A stretch of DNA of 64,000 bases, taken from Saccharum officinarum. Its lineage: Eukaryota > Streptophyta > Magnoliopsida > Poales > Poaceae. The stretch's first letter is position 1. Each line of letters opens with the position of its first letter. The position numbers and the translations under genes were made by a program. The notes below the pieces were generated by a model. It did no database searches and was not told the DNA's origin. It saw only the letters and a list, made by a program, of their open reading frames with translations. This document shows positions 10,300 through 20,309 of this stretch, in pieces. The stretch lies in the NCBI GenBank assembly GCA_020631735.1, contig CM036167.1, forward strand, positions 1,430,988 through 1,494,987. The letters run 5' to 3'.

Positions 10300-12866
10300 G
10301 GTTATGCGCCGGGGCTTGCCTTGGGCAGGCGCAAAGTCAGAGGTGTCAGTCGCGGGCGGCTCCTGGAACTCCTCCGGTACAAAGATTTCCTCCTCGTACT
10401 CCTTGATGACTTCCTTAAAGTCCTGCTCCTCCGTGGCCATGTACTCAACCACCTCATGATCTACATGCATGCAAAGATAACACCACACTTAAAAAAGTGA
10501 CAACGGTAACTCTAATAACAACAACCACCAACTACAAGCTAACTCTAATGGCTAACATGCTAAGCTACCCACTATTTCTACCAATCAAAGGTCGGTTGAC
10601 GCATCCCAACTCTAGCAACCAACCAGCACCTTAACTCTTGATTACCGATTTACTGCATAACACTACTAGGGAACTTAGCTACCCTAACAAACAAGCTATT
10701 CCAAGGATAAGAAAATCACAGCAAGCATCTAATGACATCACGAAGCTACTGTAAAAGTTTTAGAGCTAGAGCTACCCTAGATTAGCCACAAAAAAACTAC
10801 AAGATTGGTTGCCTTAAACTCACTACCTTATGCATTGATTTAATCGACCTAACAACATCACAGCAACACATGAAAGGAAGGTACCACTTGATAGATCATG
10901 AATTTAGGAACTTAACTAAAGTGATTTCGTGATTTTTGGACATCTACCCAAGTTGCTAAAATTCATCAAAGTTTGGTTCAAAACTAAATTACCAAAGCAT
11001 TTCTAAAATCGCTAAAACATGAAGAGCATCCTCCCGGATGGCCCAACCGCGCGGCCAAAACCGCGCGCAGCGCGTGCCCGCACACGCGACCCACGGGCAC
11101 GGCCCACGGCCGGGGAAGCCCGCGCACGCGGCAAAAAAAGCCGAAAACACCCCGAACTACACCGAAAACAACCCGCGCCCTGAACTACTATTTCTCCTCT
11201 CAGCGCCTTTGCACTAAAACCCCTGGACTAACCCGTCTTCACCCCACGGGGGACCCTGGCCGTCCCCGTGCACTCCAGCGCGCCGGAGGCGGCACTGAGC
11301 GGCTACGCCGGCCCACGGAGAGCCTCTACCGCGCAGCTAAGGTGGAGACGCTCACCTACAAGGCGATGCAGGACGACGGGCAGTGGTTCGGAGAGCAGAG
11401 ACGAAGTAGGGCGACTCCTCCACGGAAGCGGCAACCTGCAAGGGGTGGCGTCGCTGTTCCGGTGAACTACGGCCCAAGCCAACTGAACAAGATTGTCTAC
11501 GGGCACAAGTAACTTACCACGAACCCCGCTGAGGCGATGCTAAGCCGAGAGCTACTTTGAGGCGAGCTGGCCACACGCGACCCGAGGGGTGCGGCGGCGC
11601 CCCGGACGGACACGGACGTGTCACGGGAGGAACGGGGGCACCACAACTCCAACCAACGGGCGCACAGCGAAGGGGGGCTCGGTGCGAACTGCTCGAAACA
11701 ACTAAACGAGCTCCCGAGAAGACGAGCGAAGCCGACCACAAAAAGGGGAAAACGCCATGCAATGGCGTCGCCGGACCTACACTCCAAAATTGGAGGCCGT
11801 GGGGGCTCCACCGCTTCAATTCCGAGTACGGGGAGGTAGGTGAGATCACTGCGGTGCTGTTGCCGTAAAGGCACGGGGGCAAGCACTGCGAGGCGAGACC
11901 GGCAACGGTCCATAGCTGGGCGGCAAGGGGAACAGGGGAGTCGCCACGGTGGCCGCTCAGGCGGCAGGACAGACCTGGGCTCCGAGTAGGTAACACGGTG
12001 GGGAAACATTAAGGCGCCGCGAAGTCACTGACGGGCCAATCAAGGTGGGACGGGGGTCGGTGAGCTCTGAGCCACGGCAGCGTGCGCCTACACACGACCG
12101 CCCAGGCCCACACGGTCTGCGATGAGGGGGGGCACTCACTGCGCAACGTCAACGGCAACAGCGCTGCGGCCAGAACACAACCCACAGGACCACCGGCAGG
12201 CCGGGACGGCCTCGGCCGGCTCCCGCGCGACAGCGCACATGCATGTGGTGCAGCCCGGCACGGCACGACGAGCGCAACTCCGTGGTGACCGCGCCCGGCC
12301 GGCCAACCAGCCGCGACAAAGCACACGCATGAATTTTAAAGTCCTTGCCACGACAAAATGAGTGGTCAAGAGACCGAACGACCCTTACCAACACCAAGAG
12401 GGTACACTAGGCTATCGCCCCGAGCCAAAACATGCTGCCACCTTCGAACTAGATTTCACGGAAAGAACTCGCCAACATGGCCTTGCCAAGAAGTCAAATG
12501 ACTCGGAGAACACTACGTCTAGGGCTAGGTTACAACACGAGTTCACTTTTCGAGCTTCTGGAACCACTAGCTAGCGATTTCATTACTAGACAACACACGT
12601 CGCAACAACATCTGCACGCTTAGCACTTCACGTTTCACTTAGGGTTCGCACATATGTTTTATAGCCTTCTCGCTCCAGAAAAAATTTTGTTTCCAACCTT
12701 AGTTGATACGATTCGGTTGTTACGTCAATTTCCAATTAACATTTTTATTGACTATTTAGGATTACCAAATGATTCTACGCACTTCAACATTAAGCAAAAC
12801 AAAACAAAAGATGCTCATGCCACGATTAGATGCATTGTTACACGCGGTAACACCGAGGGTGTTACA
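10300..12866 (-). mobile_element. Truncated chromovirus-type LTR (5' LTR remnant of the deleted copy)
   Basis: The right edge ends in GGGTGTTACA at 12866, which on the minus strand is an LTR start TGTAACACCC. The left edge begins near the motif ccggggcttgcct (10309-10321), which also occurs at 7450-7462 in the neighbouring LTR at an equivalent distance from its end. The LTR 3' part, primer site, gag and most of pol are gone, so an internal deletion joined pol to mid-LTR. The GC-rich stretch 11040-12400 has several overlapping long frames but no recognisable protein. Sequence divergence from 7450-9953 is large, so the two LTRs may come from different subfamilies. Confidence 0.68.
10309..10488 (-). 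other. Short acidic reading frame in truncated LTR
   Basis: A Glu-rich frame (MATEEQDFKEVIKEYEEEIF... from an internal ATG) ends in GKPRR at the shared aggcaagccccgg motif. It is the positional counterpart of the frame at 7446-7614. Translation is unproven. Confidence 0.3.
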
Positions 12867-13646
12867 GCTATTACACAATCCCTGATTTACCCCTGGATAA
12901 AATTGAGTCAAACCACTTAGCCTAAGGGCGTTATGGTCCAACCCAGTGTCCTCTTCATCCGACGGCCACCGCGCCTCCTCACCGGTAGCTTCGCCTCAAC
13001 GCGAATTCCCTGATGCCGCCACATGCCGTCCATTCCTCCTCGAAACCTCCACCCGGGTTTTGAGGCCCAAACCCGTAAACCTGCCACCGATGGTTTTGAG
13101 GCACAAATCACCAAACCCACACCGATGGTTTTGAGGATGAAACCACCAAACCCTGCTAATGGTTTTGAGGACGAAACCACCAAACCTCCAATGTTGATGC
13201 GTGTCTGACCTCCGCCAAGCTTGACGCCTTCGCCTTCCTTCTTGACTTGACCCTCCAACCTCCGCCAAGTGCCACGATGCCATCGTCCTCCATCTTGATT
13301 TGATCGACGCCATCTTCATCACCCATGTACACTTGCGCTTGTCGATGTCTCAGATGTCAGCCACCGTGGCTGGCCACCCGGCCTCCTGGTCCCTCGGTCC
13401 AAGCCTCACGTCCGCCCTTCACCGCTCCTGGTCCATTGGCACGGCACGTCTCTACTTGACCTTCTCCTCACCGTCGACCATCGCCTCCAAGCTCCACACC
13501 TGCACAACACAAGCCAAGAGACATGTCGCACACATAGCTTTCACCATGGTAGGGTTAGTCACCACTCAACCTACTTCGTAGATCACATTGACAATCACTC
13601 ATCACAAAACGAACACACAAGGGTACTTGTCAACCTTGTGTTCGCA
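12867..13646 (-). mobile_element. Sirevirus 3' LTR, truncated by the chromovirus
   Basis: This segment aligns base for base with 21542-22287 of the complete 5' LTR (shared landmarks: ctattacacaatc, accaccgcgcctcctcaccgg, cttgtcaaccttgtgttcgca). It ends in GCA at 13646, followed by a polypurine tract. The other 1.2 kb expected at its left end is absent where the chromovirus LTR begins, so the chromovirus inserted into this LTR. The first bases, gctat, would be its target-site duplication if the far end lies beyond position 1. Confidence 0.85.
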
Positions 13647-15178
13647 ATCTTCCCCTTGATGAGTGCATTGTCAACACCAATACACGAACAGCTTGAGCAA
13701 AAGAAAAAAAAGAAGAAGAAGAAGAGAAAACAAAGAGCTCAACCAAATGACCAAAAGCCAAAGAAAAGCCAAAACCAGGTCATTTGAAATGAGCAAAACT
13801 TGGTCCCCAAAGACATGGGCAACGGATCGACGCAACCAAGTAAAAAACAGCTAGTCCTCAAGAAGAGGCAACGGGCTCAACACCACTAGCAAAGCTCGAA
13901 AAGCCAAAAAACTGCTAGACCCTTCAGAAGAGTCAAAGGCTCAACACATCTAGCAAAAGCAGCTCAAATGCAACTCCCCCTGAACAAATGCAATCTCACT
14001 CAAATGAATGCATATCTCTCAACTTTGGGTGGAATTGGAAACTTCTCCCCCTTGTTGACAACATGAGTGATTGTGATATTGTGAGTGTGGAAACTTCTCC
14101 CCCTTGTTGACATATGCACTTATCAAGCTAGAGCCCAAGGATTGCAACTCCCTCTCAAAACATGCTATGAATGCAGAAATGCACAAATGCAGAAGCTTCA
14201 AAATTATAGCAAGTAGATTAAAAAGATGCTCTAGCTGATGTTGTCATGTATATATATCAACAAGTACAAGTGCTAGCAAATGCTCAAGATGATCAAATGA
14301 GACGAAATATGGCATTTTAGCAAGTTTGATCAAGTTTGAGCAATTTGAAAGAGGGTTCACCACCAAAAGAGCACATAGCAAATATAGATAGGAGATCGAC
14401 CTTGTGCTACATATGTATGCAAAGTGAACTACCCCAAATAAAGTTCACACATCATGTCATAAGACAAACTTGTGATTTGATCAAATTTTTAGATATCAAT
14501 TGAATTTTATCAGAGTTATGCAGCTTATCACTAAACAGATGTGTGCGGGAGGTTATCGATGCCATCAAAACCTAACTTATCAATCATGTCAAACCTATGC
14601 CAAAAGCAATCAGAAGCTTAAGACAGTGATCTCGGTATCCATTACAGAGCTCAAGTTCACCCTTAGGTGCAATAGGGAGCTGTCTCGATACTCTAATATG
14701 GGACAACAAAGACCCATCCCGATCTTTTCATACCTTGTTTTTCAAGTTTTAGCACAAATTCAAGTTTCTTAAGCAAGTGTGTAACTCAAGGTATGAGCCG
14801 TAGCAACTAAGCATATATACGAAGCAAAAGGGTTCTCGACACACCTATACATGCTAGTTGCCACAAGTAGTGGTGAATATGTTTCAAGTTTCTTCAAGTG
14901 TTATTCAAGTTCACAATTAAAAGAGGCATTTTTAGCTCATATCAAGAAATCAAAGTGAGCCTAAGCAAAGCACATCATGTAGATCCATAACATCCCCAAC
15001 AAGAGCATAGTACCAATCTAGCTACTATAAGGATGAAGCTCAAGCTCAAGATGGAATATGATACATGATGATATGATATGCAAATATGATACAAAAGCAA
15101 AAGCAAAAGCAAAAGCAAAAGCAAAAGCTAAACTACAAAGAAAACCAAAAACGTATGTACAAGAACCAAAAACTTTCC
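13647..15178 (-). other. Sirevirus 3' untranslated region with multiple polypurine tracts
   Basis: The minus strand has a polypurine tract touching the LTR (AAGGGGAAGAT at 13647-13657). Further G-rich tracts of the form CAACAAGGGGGAGAAG lie at about 14040-14056 and 14094-14110, and a related one at about 13972-13983. Several such tracts upstream of the 3' LTR are a described hallmark of Sireviruses. The rest is AT-rich without a credible gene; any envelope-like ORF is absent. Confidence 0.75.
15092..15128. repeat. (AAAAGC)n microsatellite
   Basis: Six head-to-tail copies of a six-base unit (aaaagc) lie inside the Sirevirus 3' region. It is a simple repeat with no assigned role. Confidence 0.9.
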
Positions 15179-15181
15179 TCC

Positions 15182-16020
15182 TCTAAAAAGGGAAACAAAC
15201 TCCAAGCTCCCCTCACAAGCGAGCAAACTGGGCTTGGTCAAGGGGTTTGGTGAAGATATCTGCGAGCTGGTTGTGGGTGTCAACATGAATAAGGTCAATG
15301 TCCCCTTTCTCATAGTGGTCTCGCAAGAAGTGAAAACGGGCCTCTATGTGCTTTTGTTTTGGAGTGGAGAACGGGATTTTTGGCTACACATATGGCACTG
15401 GTGCTATCACAGGACAAAGGCACTCGCCTAAACTCTAAGCCATAGTCGCGCAAGGTAGCAACCATCCAAAGCAACTAGGAACAGCAAGCAGCACCAGCAA
15501 CATACTCAGCTTCTATGGTGGATTGGGCTACAGTAGACTGCTTGCGAGAGGACCAAGACACAAGTGAAGACCCAAGAAACTAACAAGGCCCAGAAGTGGA
15601 CTTCCTCTCAACATGACAACCAACATAATCCGCATCAGAGTAACCGCAAAGAGAAAGAGAGGAGGAAGCCGAAAACCAAAGACCAAATTCGGGTGTGAAA
15701 TGAAGGTACCTCATGATCTGCTTGATAGCTTGACGATGCGATGTGCGCGGTGAAGACTGAAAATGTGCACATAAACAGACCACGAACTGGATGTCTGGTC
15801 TCATCGCCATCAGGTACAGCAACGATTCGATCATGCTTCGGTACTCCTTCTGGTCCACAGCTTCTCCTTCCTTGTCCTCGTCTAGGGCCATCGTGGTTGA
15901 CATGGGCGCCGAAAGAGGCTTGGCCTCGCCCATATCAAACTTTCTCAGGAGATCCTTGGTGTACTTGCCTTGGTGCACGAACATTCCCTTGCATGTTTGC
16001 TTGAGCGTGTAACACGCTGG
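15182..16020 (-). pseudogene. pol: Sirevirus pol: RT C-terminus and RNase H remnant
   Basis: From about 16020 leftward the frame reads the C-terminal part of a Ty1/copia reverse transcriptase (GMFVHQGKYTKDLLRKFDM, SLLYLMAMRPDIQFVV, YSDADYVG). After a stop at 15580 come RNase H pieces with several stops (QSTIEAEYVAGAACC and LADIFTKPLDQ). The RT catalytic core, including the YxDD box, is missing: sequence from the integrase-RT linker is joined directly to RT C-terminal sequence near 16005-16025. The element could not copy itself. Confidence 0.85.
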
Positions 16021-17615
16021 CTGATGTCGTCGATCAGAGTCTGAGGCGGGTGGCGACACTGGATGTGTCGAGATGCTTCCCTTAAAGATGTCTCCTCCCC
16101 CTCAACTGTAGCTGGGGCCTCCTCAGGTGCAGCTGGCGCAAGCTGAGGAGGCGGCTCGCATGGACCCCAAGTAGTGGAAGAAGATGGGTCGGGTCCATGA
16201 GCCAAAGTAGTCGTCGCAGACTCGACTGGAGCAACCGAAGAGGTCGGCTCGGCATCTCCCCAATCAGCATCTTCTTCATTCTCCCCAACAAATATGCTCT
16301 CACTGATCTCCTGATCACCTGCACTTTCAAAGATAGGAACATAATAAGGCATGGTCTCATCGAAGGTAACCTCACATGTCTCTACAACTCAGTTAGTTTC
16401 AAGATTAAGTACACGATAAGCATGAGAAAGTGAAGCATAACTGAGAAAAATACCATCGGAGGATCAAGACTCAAATTTGTCCAAATTACCTTATTTTAGA
16501 ATGAAGCAGTTGCATCCAAACACTCTGAAATGACTTACCTTGGGTGGTCGTCCAAATCACAACTCATAAGAAGTTTTCTTCATGAAAGCTCAAAGGAAAA
16601 TGTGATTTGAAACATGGCACGCGGTGTTGATCGCTTTGACCCAATATCTCCTAGGAGTCCTATGCTCATCGAGCATCGTCCTGGCCATCTCAACAAGCGT
16701 CCGATTCTTGCGCTCAACAACACCATTTTGCTGAGGGACATAAGGAGAGGAAAACTGGTGCTCGAGGCCTAAAGAAGCACAAAAAGTTTCAAAATGAGTA
16801 TTCTTGAATTCTATGCTATTGTCACTATGAATCACTCTCATGGCATTCTTAGGGAACTCATTTTGCAACCGAAGAATCAAATCCCGAGCATGTAAAAAAG
16901 CCTCATCCTTACTCTCCATAAAAAACACCCAAGAGTAGCGAGAAAAATCGTCCACGATCACTTGAACATACCACTTCCCACCATCTGACCAAACCTGAGC
17001 TGGACCAACAGTGTCCATATGAAGTAGCTCATCGGGTCCCTTTGTCATGACCTGAGTCACAGGAGGGTGAGAAGTGGCAACCATCTTCCCGTGATGACAA
17101 GGGTGACACACAAAATCCTTCTCAAATTTTAACTTGGACAGTCCTCAGATTAGATCAAGTGAGCTCAACCTAGCTAGTAAGTCAAAGCTCAAGTGACCAA
17201 GTCTCCTATGCCACTTCCAAAGCTCAGAGGAGGATCCAGCCACCAAACATCGAGAAGAGCCAAAGGAGTGAGAAAAATCAGCTCGAAAGACATGGCCAAA
17301 AGGGATAATCTGACAAACAAGATTTCCCTGAGAGTCAAGAACTTGAGACAAGCCGGTCTTAAAGAGCACTTCAAAGCCATCTTGAAGGAGTTGCAAAACT
17401 AAAAGCAAATTGAAATGAAAATTCGAAACCAAAACATCCTTCAAGACAAAACTCTCGTTGACCCGAATGGTCCCACGAGAAAGCACCTTACCTTTACTAT
17501 TGTCCCCGAATGTGATGTACTCCTTACATTGCACGGGATCGAGGCTGGAGAACCATTTTGAACTTCCGGTCATGTGGCGCGGACAGCCGGAATCAATGAG
17601 CCACGTGTTATCCAA
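16021..17615 (-). pseudogene. pol: Sirevirus pol: protease, integrase and linker
   Basis: The frame from 17615 opens with the copia protease motif WLIDSGCPRHMTG. The GAG-pre-integrase region follows (WKWHRRLGHLSFDLLARL). A TGA at 17145 interrupts it, and the same frame continues with the integrase zinc-binding and core sequence: CHPCHHGKM, DTVGPAQV, VDDFSRYSWVFF, IHSDNSIEF and QFSSPYVPQQNGVVERKNRT, giving the D,D,E triad in the usual order. Integrase ends near 16590 with further stops. A Ser/Pro-rich linker (SIFVGENEEDADWGDAEPTSS, 16376-16030) leads to the RT deletion. Copy two of this stretch is at 27763-29180. Confidence 0.88.
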
Positions 17616-18501
17616 GCCTCCATCCTACATCAATAGAAGGACATGGGATGAGCAAATGGCGTAACACTAGGGTTAGTAAACTATGAAGGATACCAGTGTT
17701 GGCTCATTTGCCCTAGAAAAGTGTTAGAAAAAATACCAAACATGCCACGTCCCATTTGAGGAAAGCGGACGCCACATGGGGGAAACGTGGTCCGCTAGAG
17801 CTATAGGACTGAAAGCCACTGCCATGAGGTCCAAAGTCATATTGATCATGACCTGAACCACACCGGGCTCGACCATCATGACCACCGCGTGGTCTCGCAA
17901 CATGAGGCCTAGTACCTTGAGGCATTGCACCTCTTGGCCTAGCATTGCGCCTCTAAACAGGCGGCACATGTACGTCATGGGGCGGGCAGTACATGTTTCG
18001 GTTGTTCAACTTGTACTCTCGCCACTCATCTCTCTTTCTCCTAAAGAAAAACTCAACAAGATGACCATTCCTATGGCAATAGTCACAGTGATACCTTACC
18101 TCTCTCTTGGGTGGTTGTTAGCTCACTTTCTTGTGGGTATGTGTCACTCTTGGTAGCTTTTTAGCTTTGAGAAAGGGATCCTCAGAGATGTTCGGTAGAG
18201 TGTCAAGTGGGCTCCTGAGATGGTTCGGTTTTGGAACCCAAACTTGTTTCTGGGGTGGAGCTCTTGGAGGTTCTTCAAACACTCCATCTTTCACAGCGGG
18301 TTTGGTAGGCTTATGTGGATTGATCTTGATCAATTTGGGAGCAGTGGAATGTTTCTCACTTGGGTTCAAACCACTAAACTCACCAACTTTGCCATAGACA
18401 TGTTCACCCTTCCCACCTAAAGCAAAGCCTACTCTCGATGTCACAGTTCCCTGCCTGAAGTGGCTCATCATCATGCCCAACTGTGGCTCACTACAAGACA
18501 C
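17616..18501 (-). pseudogene. Sirevirus gag-pol spacer with a second zinc knuckle
   Basis: The frame 18501-18118 encodes a basic, Pro-rich segment (LIKINPHKPTKPAVKDGVFE then KQVWVPKPNHLRSPLDTLP) that I associate with Sirevirus polyproteins. Left of it, after a stop, comes a CCHC-like knuckle core CDYCHRNGHLVEFFFRRKRD, whose last Cys is replaced by Phe. A Gly/Arg-rich tail runs down to 17713 (PRGGHDGRARCGSGHDQYDF). Stops at 18118 and near 17950 show decay. Confidence 0.75.
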
Positions 18502-19062
18502 TCAATTCAAGATGGACCAAAGGTATGTGTTGTCTTCCTCGGATCTCATCTTGTCATGCCAACAAGACTCAAGCTCCAACACCAAGCTGTCACAACGTGC
18601 ACACTCAACAACCGTGCTATCTGAATTGGCCTTCTCAAGAGCAAGAATCTTGACATTCTTCTCTGCCAGCTCAGATTGCAAGCCTAAACAAGAATTGCAC
18701 ACACCCAACAAGCTAGACCTAGCCTTTAGCTCATCGTTCTCATCTAACAAGGCAACATACTTAGATTGCAACTCAGAAAAGTTAGTCATATGAACAGCAC
18801 ATTCATCGCACTCAACCTCGTCAAACACATGAACGACAAGTTTCTTAGCTTTCTCAAGCTCTTTCTCCACAACTTTTAGCTTGTCCTTAAACTCTTTCCT
18901 CTCATGAGCAGCACGTTTCAGCAGCTTATCTTGACTCATCAAAGTATCGGTCCTGATATCAAGCTCGGTAATAAGAGCGTCGATGGAGGGTTTTACCTCA
19001 GTAGAGTCATCGTCGCCGAGAAGCACGTCCTTGTTTGGCTTCACTCCTTTATCCACGTCCAT
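18502..19062 (-). pseudogene. Sirevirus Gag coiled-coil region
   Basis: A 186-residue open stretch is rich in Leu, Lys and Glu with heptad spacing (KEFKDKLKVVEKELEKAKKL; then ELQSKYVALLDENDELKARS). It carries paired cysteines in CDECAVH and CARCDSL. A long coiled coil downstream of the first zinc knuckle is characteristic of large Sirevirus Gag proteins. It is joined to the neighbouring segments by short regions containing stops. Confidence 0.72.
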
Positions 19063-19218
19063 GGTGCAGTAGCCTCCATGGATGGACTTGGAGACGAAGC
19101 AAAGCCTGGTAAACTTGTTCTCATGCCTCTTCTCGGACTCATCATCGCTCGAGGAAGAAGAAGACCGGTCGTCGGTGTCGTTGTCGAGGTCGTTGAGGGA
19201 GGTGAGGAAGGCACGCTC

Positions 19219-20264
19219 TTAGGCCTTGGCCTTCTTAAAGTACTTCTTCTTCAGTGCCTCCTTGTCAAATTCTCCCTTTGACTTGTGCTTGGAGGTGTAG
19301 TCATGCTTGTCCTTACACTTGCTAGAGTCATACTTGTCGGAGGAATGCTTGTTCTTCTTGGGATAGTGGGCGACGAAGTGGTCAGGATCTCCACAACCGT
19401 AGCATCCTTCCTTCGGACCACCACCATGCCGGCGATTCAAGCAGTTATTGTGAAACCGCGAGAACCGGCTGATGATCAACGCTAGCTCATCGTCCCCAAG
19501 ACTCTCCATCTGGTCCTCTATGACATATACCAAGGAAGATAAGGCAAAAGACACCGGTGAAGAGTTAGCCAAAGAACTTGAGCCGTTACCTGAGACCAAA
19601 GCCATAGTCAGTGCAGAGGGATTCTTGAACTTGGCTTGGGTCTGGTAGTCGATCTCGGTGGACTTGAGCTTGCTAAAAAGCTCATCCATGGTGAGGGTCT
19701 CATACCCTAAAGACTCAATGATGGCAATCATCTTCACATCCCATACCTTCCGATCTAGGGCATATAGAAGCTTGAGTGTCCTCTCGTGATCGTCATAAGG
19801 TAATTGTGCCTTGTTTGCTCGTATCTTATTGACGATGATCTGAAAGCGAGAAAACATGGCATCGATGGACTCACCATCAAGCTAGGTGAAGTTCTCATAC
19901 TCCCTCTTATACGTCTCGTAGAGTCTAGTTTTGACCTATGTGGTCCCCTCGTGATAGCTCTGAAGCCTCACCCAGATCTCCCGAGCAGTAGTACAATCGA
20001 AGACTCTCTCGAACTCCTAAAGCGAAAGACTCGAGAAAAGAACTACGCGAGCTCTGCTATTAGCGTTGTGCCAATCTTTTGATCTTGCATGACACGAGCA
20101 CGGGGTTCAAGCACAACGTAAGTAGCATTCTCGTAAATCTCCCAAACAAGCCAATCAATCCCCTGGAGATGCGCGGACATGCGGATCTTCCAATAGAGAT
20201 AATTTGTTCTATCGAAGAATGGTGGTTTACCGGAACCATGCTCCATGTCGCCTTTGTGGATCAC
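19219..20264 (-). pseudogene. gag: Sirevirus Gag N-terminus, core and zinc knuckle
   Basis: The frame starting at 20264 gives a copia Gag N-terminus (KPPFFDRTNYLYWKIRMSAH). After stops between 20043 and 19858 it continues in 19857-19219 with the UBN2-like Gag core (FSRFQIIVNKIRANKAQLPY, KLLYALDRKVWDVKMIAI, ETLTMDELFSKLKSTEI). A knuckle CYGCGDPDHFVAHYP follows, with the final Cys replaced by Tyr. A Lys/Ser-rich tail ends at 19219. Gag assembles the particle; this one is inactive. The start is set by the methionine just downstream of the primer site, 29 bases inside the LTR. Confidence 0.85.
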
Positions 20265-20292
20265 GGACCAATTAAGGTGGAATGATCCTTAA

Positions 20293-20307
20293 CCAACTCT
20301 GATACCA
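20293..20307 (-). other. Sirevirus primer-binding site (tRNA-Met)
   Basis: The minus strand reads TGGTATCAGAGTTGG two bases downstream of the LTR end. It is the standard initiator-tRNA-Met primer site of copia elements, with the first eleven bases canonical. Confidence 0.92.
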
Positions 20308-20309
20308 AT

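Noticed and set aside
11268..12400. Several 60-170 codon frames
   Set aside because: Inside the truncated LTR, GC-rich, no recognisable protein, and frames overlap on both strands.
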